DNA of 18,037 bases from the NCBI GenBank assembly GCA_025465145.1, contig JAODNS010000100.1, positions 1 through 18,037 of the forward strand. The letters are read 5' to 3'. Shown here piece after piece: positions 14,747-18,037 of this stretch; the stretch's first letter is position 1, and every line of letters begins with the position of its first letter. The notes under the pieces were generated by a model. That model worked only from the letters and a program-made list of their open reading frames with translations, had not been told where the DNA came from and did not search any database. The DNA comes from Frankiales bacterium. GTDB lineage: Bacteria > Actinomycetota > Actinomycetes > Mycobacteriales > SCTD01. The position numbers and the translations under genes are program-made.

Positions 14747-15514
14747 CTACCGAACCGGCGTCACCACGTACACCGCCAGATCGGCCGGAACCCCCTTCAC
14801 CGTCCGGAACGCGAACGCCTTCTTGCGTCGGGTCGCCACCCGCGAGGCGTCGAGCCCGGTCAGCGTCGTGGCCGACACCAGCACCTCGTCCGGACCGGCC
14901 GCTTGCACCAGCCGCGCCGCGATGTTCACGTCCACGCCGAGAACGTCGTCGCCGATCGTCTTCGGCCGCCCGGTGTGCAGTCCGGCGCGCAGCCGCGGCC
15001 GGTGCCCCTGCACCTCGACCGACCCGAGCCGCTCCTGCGCCTCGACCACCGCGTCGTACGCGAGCTGCGCCGCGGGGAACGTGGCCAGCAGCCCGTCACC
15101 CACCCGCTTCACGACGCGCCCGCGATGCGCCACCACCGGCGGCTCCACAGCGGACGCCACCTGGCGCAGCAGGAGGAGTGCCGCGTCGTCGCCGACCCTC
15201 AGCGCCCAGTCGGAGAACCCGACCAGATCGGTGAACAGCACCGTCTGCTCGGTCATCCCGTGGTCGCGGCCGGTCCGCTGCAGGACCGACTGCCACAGCT
15301 GCAGCGCGCCGAGCCCTACCTCCCGCGACGCCCGCGGCTGCTCGTCGTACAACCGGTCCGCGAGGCGCGCGACAACGGCCGCGCTGTCCCGCCCCGCCGC
15401 CGACAGCGGGTCGCCGAAGGCGGGATCACCGGGCAGCACCCGGCGTACCCGCCGGAGCACCTCCACCGTGCCCGGGCTGGTGTCGAAGGCGCGCACGCGA
15501 GACCGGAAGGTCAC
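14747..15514 (-). CDS. Class III adenylate/guanylate cyclase domain protein
   Basis: This is a 255-residue soluble protein. A helical N-terminal region (about 1-88, including ALQLWQSVLQRTGRD) precedes a class III cyclase catalytic domain. The metal-binding aspartates are Asp96 in LFTDLVGFSDW and Asp140 in KRVGDG. The purine-selecting pair appears as Lys136 and Asp190 in DDVLGVDVN, and the transition-state residues as Asn197 and Arg201 in VNIAARL. All key positions are filled, and the Lys/Asp pair favours ATP and hence cAMP. No membrane helix, HAMP or PAS domain is seen, so the input signal is unknown. The GTG start overlaps the DUF58 stop as GTGA, so it is translationally coupled to the MoxR-DUF58 genes and is the last gene of that operon. 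Confidence 0.88.
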   Translation of the reverse strand: MTFRSRVRAFDTSPGTVEVLRRVRRVLPGDPAFGDPLSAAGRDSAAVVARLADRLYDEQPRASREVGLGALQLWQSVLQRTGRDHGMTEQTVLFTDLVGFSDWALRVGDDAALLLLRQVASAVEPPVVAHRGRVVKRVGDGLLATFPAAQLAYDAVVEAQERLGSVEVQGHRPRLRAGLHTGRPKTIGDDVLGVDVNIAARLVQAAGPDEVLVSATTLTGLDASRVATRRKKAFAFRTVKGVPADLAVYVVTPVR

Positions 15515-16803
15515 AGCCGCCCCGCCGCCTTGAGCTCCAGATAGGCATCCGCGACGGCAGGGGCGAACGTGGAAGGGGGCGCGTCGACCACCTCCACCCC
15601 GCGGCGCCGCAGCAGCGCGCTCATCCGCCTCCGCTCGCCGCGCGCCTGCTCGGCCGCCGCCGCGTCGTACACCGCCTCCACGGACCCGCGGTCGACGAGC
15701 ATCTGCTCGACCCGCGGGTCACCCACCGACGCCAGCACCACCGTGTGCCGCGACGTGAGCGAGCCCAGCACCGGCAGCAGGCCCTCCTCCAGCGACGTCG
15801 CGTCCAACGTCGTGAAGAGCACGACCAGCGAGCGCCGCCGACCGCGGCGCAGCACCTCCGCGACCAGCCGCCGCCCGTCGCTCTCGACCAGCGCCGGTTC
15901 CAGCCCCGCGAGCGCGTCGACCATCCGCGACAGCACCTCGTTGCGCCGGACGCCCTCGACCGACGCGCGCACGTCCCGGTCCATCGCCAGCAGGTCGACG
16001 CGGTCGCCGGCGCGGGTGGCGAGGGCCGTCATGAGCAGGGCGGCGTCGAGGGCGGCGTCCAGCCGCGGCACGTCCCCGACGCGGCCGGCGGACGTACGGC
16101 TGGTATCGAGGACGAGCAGCACCCGACGGTCCCGCTCGGGTCGCCACGTCCGTACGACGACCTCCGACCGCCGGGCGGTGGCGCGCCAGTCGATCGAGCG
16201 GACGTCGTCGCCCTCCACGTAGTCGCGGAGCGAGTCGAACTCGGTGCCCTGCGAGCGGACCCGTGCCGCCACCAGCCCGTCGAGCTGGCGCAGCCGGGCG
16301 AGCCGCTCCGGCAGGAACTTGCGCGACGTGAACGGCGGCGTGACCCGCACCCGCCACGGCACCTCGTGCCTGCCCTGGCGGGCAGCGACGCCGAGCGGTC
16401 CCACCGAGCGCACCGTCACGCGGTCCGGCAGCCGGTCGCCGCGACGGGTCGGCCGCAGCAGGGTCGTCAGCACCCGCCGCTCACCCGGCGGCACGTCCAG
16501 CAGGTGCACCGCGGGGGAGGCGCCCGCCGACGGCACCCACGCATCCCGCAGCACCCCCCGAGCCCTCCGTGAACCGCCGTTCACCACCGACAGGTGCACC
16601 TCCGCCGCATCGCCGAGCCGACAGCCGACGGCGCCGGCGCGGGACAGCCGCAGCGCCGACACCGGCACCGCCAGCGCGACGTCGACCAGGACCACGACGA
16701 GCAGCACGAGCAGCACGCCGAGGACGGCCCACCCGGAGGCGAGCACCGCCACCGGGACGATGCCCAGCAGCGCCAGCAGCGGCGCCCGGCCGGTCAGGGC
16801 CAT
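15511..16803 (-). CDS. DUF58 domain protein (MoxR-associated, vWA-like)
   Basis: This is a 430-residue membrane-anchored protein. Two hydrophobic helices at about residues 8-48 are followed by an extended beta-rich region and then the DUF58 core, EFDSLRDYVEGDDVRSIDWR (188-207), the family signature. A vWA-like segment with LLVLDTSRTS near residues 229-238 (a MIDAS-like DxSxT) follows. DUF58 proteins accompany MoxR AAA+ ATPases and are thought to be partners or substrates in envelope-related protein maturation. The start is ATG at 16801-16803, which overlaps the MoxR stop as TGATG; a much longer upstream open frame is only an overlap with moxR. The stop overlaps the cyclase start. Confidence 0.9.
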   Translation of the reverse strand: MALTGRAPLLALLGIVPVAVLASGWAVLGVLLVLLVVVLVDVALAVPVSALRLSRAGAVGCRLGDAAEVHLSVVNGGSRRARGVLRDAWVPSAGASPAVHLLDVPPGERRVLTTLLRPTRRGDRLPDRVTVRSVGPLGVAARQGRHEVPWRVRVTPPFTSRKFLPERLARLRQLDGLVAARVRSQGTEFDSLRDYVEGDDVRSIDWRATARRSEVVVRTWRPERDRRVLLVLDTSRTSAGRVGDVPRLDAALDAALLMTALATRAGDRVDLLAMDRDVRASVEGVRRNEVLSRMVDALAGLEPALVESDGRRLVAEVLRRGRRRSLVVLFTTLDATSLEEGLLPVLGSLTSRHTVVLASVGDPRVEQMLVDRGSVEAVYDAAAAEQARGERRRMSALLRRRGVEVVDAPPSTFAPAVADAYLELKAAGRL

Positions 16804-17807
16804 CAGCGCGGAACGGGTACCGAGGCCAGCACGCCGTCGAGGACGCCGTCCGGGGTCACGCCCTCCAGCTCGGCCTCCGGCCGTACCGAGATCCGGTGCC
16901 GCAGCGTCGGCCGGGCCAGCGCCTTCACGTCGTCGGGCGTCAGGTAGTCGCGGCCGGACAGCCAGGCCCACGCCTTCGCCGTCGACAGCAGCGCGGTGGC
17001 GCCGCGGGGCGAGACGCCGAGCGACAGCGACGGGGACGTACGGGTGGCGCGGCAGACGTCGACGACGTACCCCAGGACCTCTGGCGACACCGTCACGGCG
17101 AGCACGGCGGCGCGGCCGGCGGCCAGATCCGCCGCGGTCGCGACCGGGCGCAGCGCGGACAGGTCGCGCGGGTCGAAGCCGCTGTCGTGGGCGGCGAGCA
17201 CCTTCACCTCGTCCTCGCGCTCGGGCAGCGGCACCGTGAGCTTCAGCAGGAACCGGTCCAGCTGCGCCTCCGGCAGCGGGTACGTCCCCTCGTACTCCAC
17301 CGGGTTCTGCGTCGCGCACACCACGAACGGGTCGGGCAGCGGCCGCGGCGTGCCGTCGACGGAGACCTGCCGCTCCTCCATCGCCTCGAGCAACGACGCC
17401 TGCGTCTTCGGCGGCGTCCGGTTGATCTCGTCGGCGAGCAGCAGGTTCGTGAACACCGGTCCGGGGCGGAACTCGAAGCTGCCGGACGTGTAGACGAGCG
17501 AGCCGGTGATGTCGCCGGGCATCAGGTCCGGGGTGAACTGGACCCGCTTGGTCTCCAGCTGCAGCGACGCGGCGAGGGCCCGCACCAGCAGCGTCTTCGC
17601 GACGCCGGGCACGCCCTCGAGCAGCACGTGCCCGCGGCACAGCAGCGCGATGACGAGCCCGGTGACGGTGGCGTCCTGGCCGATGACGGCCTTGCCGACC
17701 TCGCCGCGCAGCGCGATCAGCGACTCGCGGGCCGCGTCCGAGCTGACGGCCTTCGTCGTCCGGCGGGGAGCGGCCTTGCGGGCGGGCGTCGTGCGCGGAG
17801 CCGTCAC
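16803..17807 (-). CDS. MoxR family AAA+ ATPase
   Basis: This is a 334-residue cytoplasmic AAA+ ATPase of the MoxR class, a chaperone-like remodeller. A basic Ala/Pro/Thr-rich N-terminus of about 20 residues precedes the AAA+ core. Walker A is GVPGVAKT (65-72) and Walker B NLLLADEINR (121-130). Sensor 1 lies in VCATQNPVEYEGTYPLPEAQ and the Arg-finger region in LDRFLLK. The C-terminal lid contains SPRGATALLSTAKAWAWLSGRDYL, also typical. The GTG start overlaps the preceding DUF4350 gene stop as GTGA. MoxR with DUF58 is a conserved pair in bacteria, linked to envelope integrity and stress in several species. Confidence 0.93.
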   Translation of the reverse strand: MTAPRTTPARKAAPRRTTKAVSSDAARESLIALRGEVGKAVIGQDATVTGLVIALLCRGHVLLEGVPGVAKTLLVRALAASLQLETKRVQFTPDLMPGDITGSLVYTSGSFEFRPGPVFTNLLLADEINRTPPKTQASLLEAMEERQVSVDGTPRPLPDPFVVCATQNPVEYEGTYPLPEAQLDRFLLKLTVPLPEREDEVKVLAAHDSGFDPRDLSALRPVATAADLAAGRAAVLAVTVSPEVLGYVVDVCRATRTSPSLSLGVSPRGATALLSTAKAWAWLSGRDYLTPDDVKALARPTLRHRISVRPEAELEGVTPDGVLDGVLASVPVPR

Positions 17808-18037
17808 GAGTCGGCCACCTCCGAGATCAGGGAGTCGAGGTCGCCGGCGAGGCGCACCAGGGAGGCGTCGTCCAGAACGCTGCCAGGTCCGGCACCGTAC
17901 AGGAGCGCGTCCACGGCAGCCGCGTCGCGACGGGTGCGTACGGAGACCGCGTCGACGAGGCCGGCGCGGCCGGTGTCCAGGCCCATCCCGAGCCGGCGCA
18001 CCAGGCGGTCGCGCGCGCCCGCGCGCAACTGCTCGGC
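17804..18037 (-). CDS. DUF4350 domain protein, C-terminal end (runs off the window)
   Basis: The last 77 codons of a gene entering from beyond the right edge are visible. The sequence (ARDRLVRRLGMGLDTGRAGL, then VDALLYGAGPGSVLDDASLV, then LAGDLDSLISEVADS) resembles the C-terminal tail of DUF4350 proteins, in which a helical segment ends in a LLYG-type motif and a short terminal helix. DUF4350 genes usually lie directly upstream of moxR in actinomycetes, which supports the call. The stop overlaps the MoxR start. The fold-bearing part is outside the window. Confidence 0.65.
   Translation of the reverse strand, partial: AEQLRAGARDRLVRRLGMGLDTGRAGLVDAVSVRTRRDAAAVDALLYGAGPGSVLDDASLVRLAGDLDSLISEVADS

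Noticed and set aside
13604..15544. Plus-strand open frame of 646 codons across the HNH gene and cyclase
   Set aside because: It is antisense to recognisable DUF222-HNH and cyclase motifs; a high-GC shadow.

Overview
The window is very GC-rich, with GTG starts, ATGA/GTGA/TGATG stop-start overlaps, a Lgt-type lipoprotein and actinobacterial gene families (SpoIIM/RDD/MoxR/DUF58 envelope cluster, DUF222-HNH protein, AAC(2')-like GNAT remnant). It is therefore most likely chromosomal DNA of a high-GC actinomycete. Nothing in it fixes the genus.

Layout. (1) Positions 1-476: the 3' part of an S-adenosylhomocysteine hydrolase gene (ahcY) and its hairpin terminator. Bases 1-56, read on the minus strand, encode the NAD-binding GDVGKG segment of the same enzyme, so the window edge is a fold-back inversion, probably a chimeric contig end. 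(2) 533-1576: a secreted PHB-depolymerase/feruloyl-esterase-like hydrolase. (3) 1692-10380: one tightly packed plus-strand operon. It has a lipoprotein solute-binding protein, a LivH-type permease, a LivM-LivG permease/ATPase fusion, a LivF-type ATPase, an alpha/beta hydrolase, a PucR-type regulator and an acyl-CoA ligase. Together these could import a carboxylate- or ester-type molecule, hydrolyse it and activate it with CoA under control of the operon's own regulator. The substrate cannot be read from the sequence. (4) 10509-12528: divergent RDD-family and SpoIIM-family membrane protein genes separated by 40 bp, with a leaderless-type promoter for SpoIIM. (5) About 12493-14631: three decaying minus-strand genes, an AAC(2')-like acetyltransferase with at least six frameshifts, a probable cupin remnant and a DUF222-HNH protein with two frameshifts. 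The acetyltransferase 3' end is fused tail to tail with the SpoIIM 3' end. (6) 14747-18037: a minus-strand operon read DUF4350 (partial, at the window edge), MoxR AAA+ ATPase, DUF58 protein, class III nucleotide cyclase, all with overlapping stop and start codons.

I found no tRNA, rRNA, CRISPR array, insertion sequence or prophage. The points most worth a second look are the solute-uptake/CoA-activation operon with its permease-ATPase fusion, the cyclase translationally coupled to MoxR-DUF58, the pseudogene zone with its tail-to-tail gene fusion, and the inverted junction at the window start.
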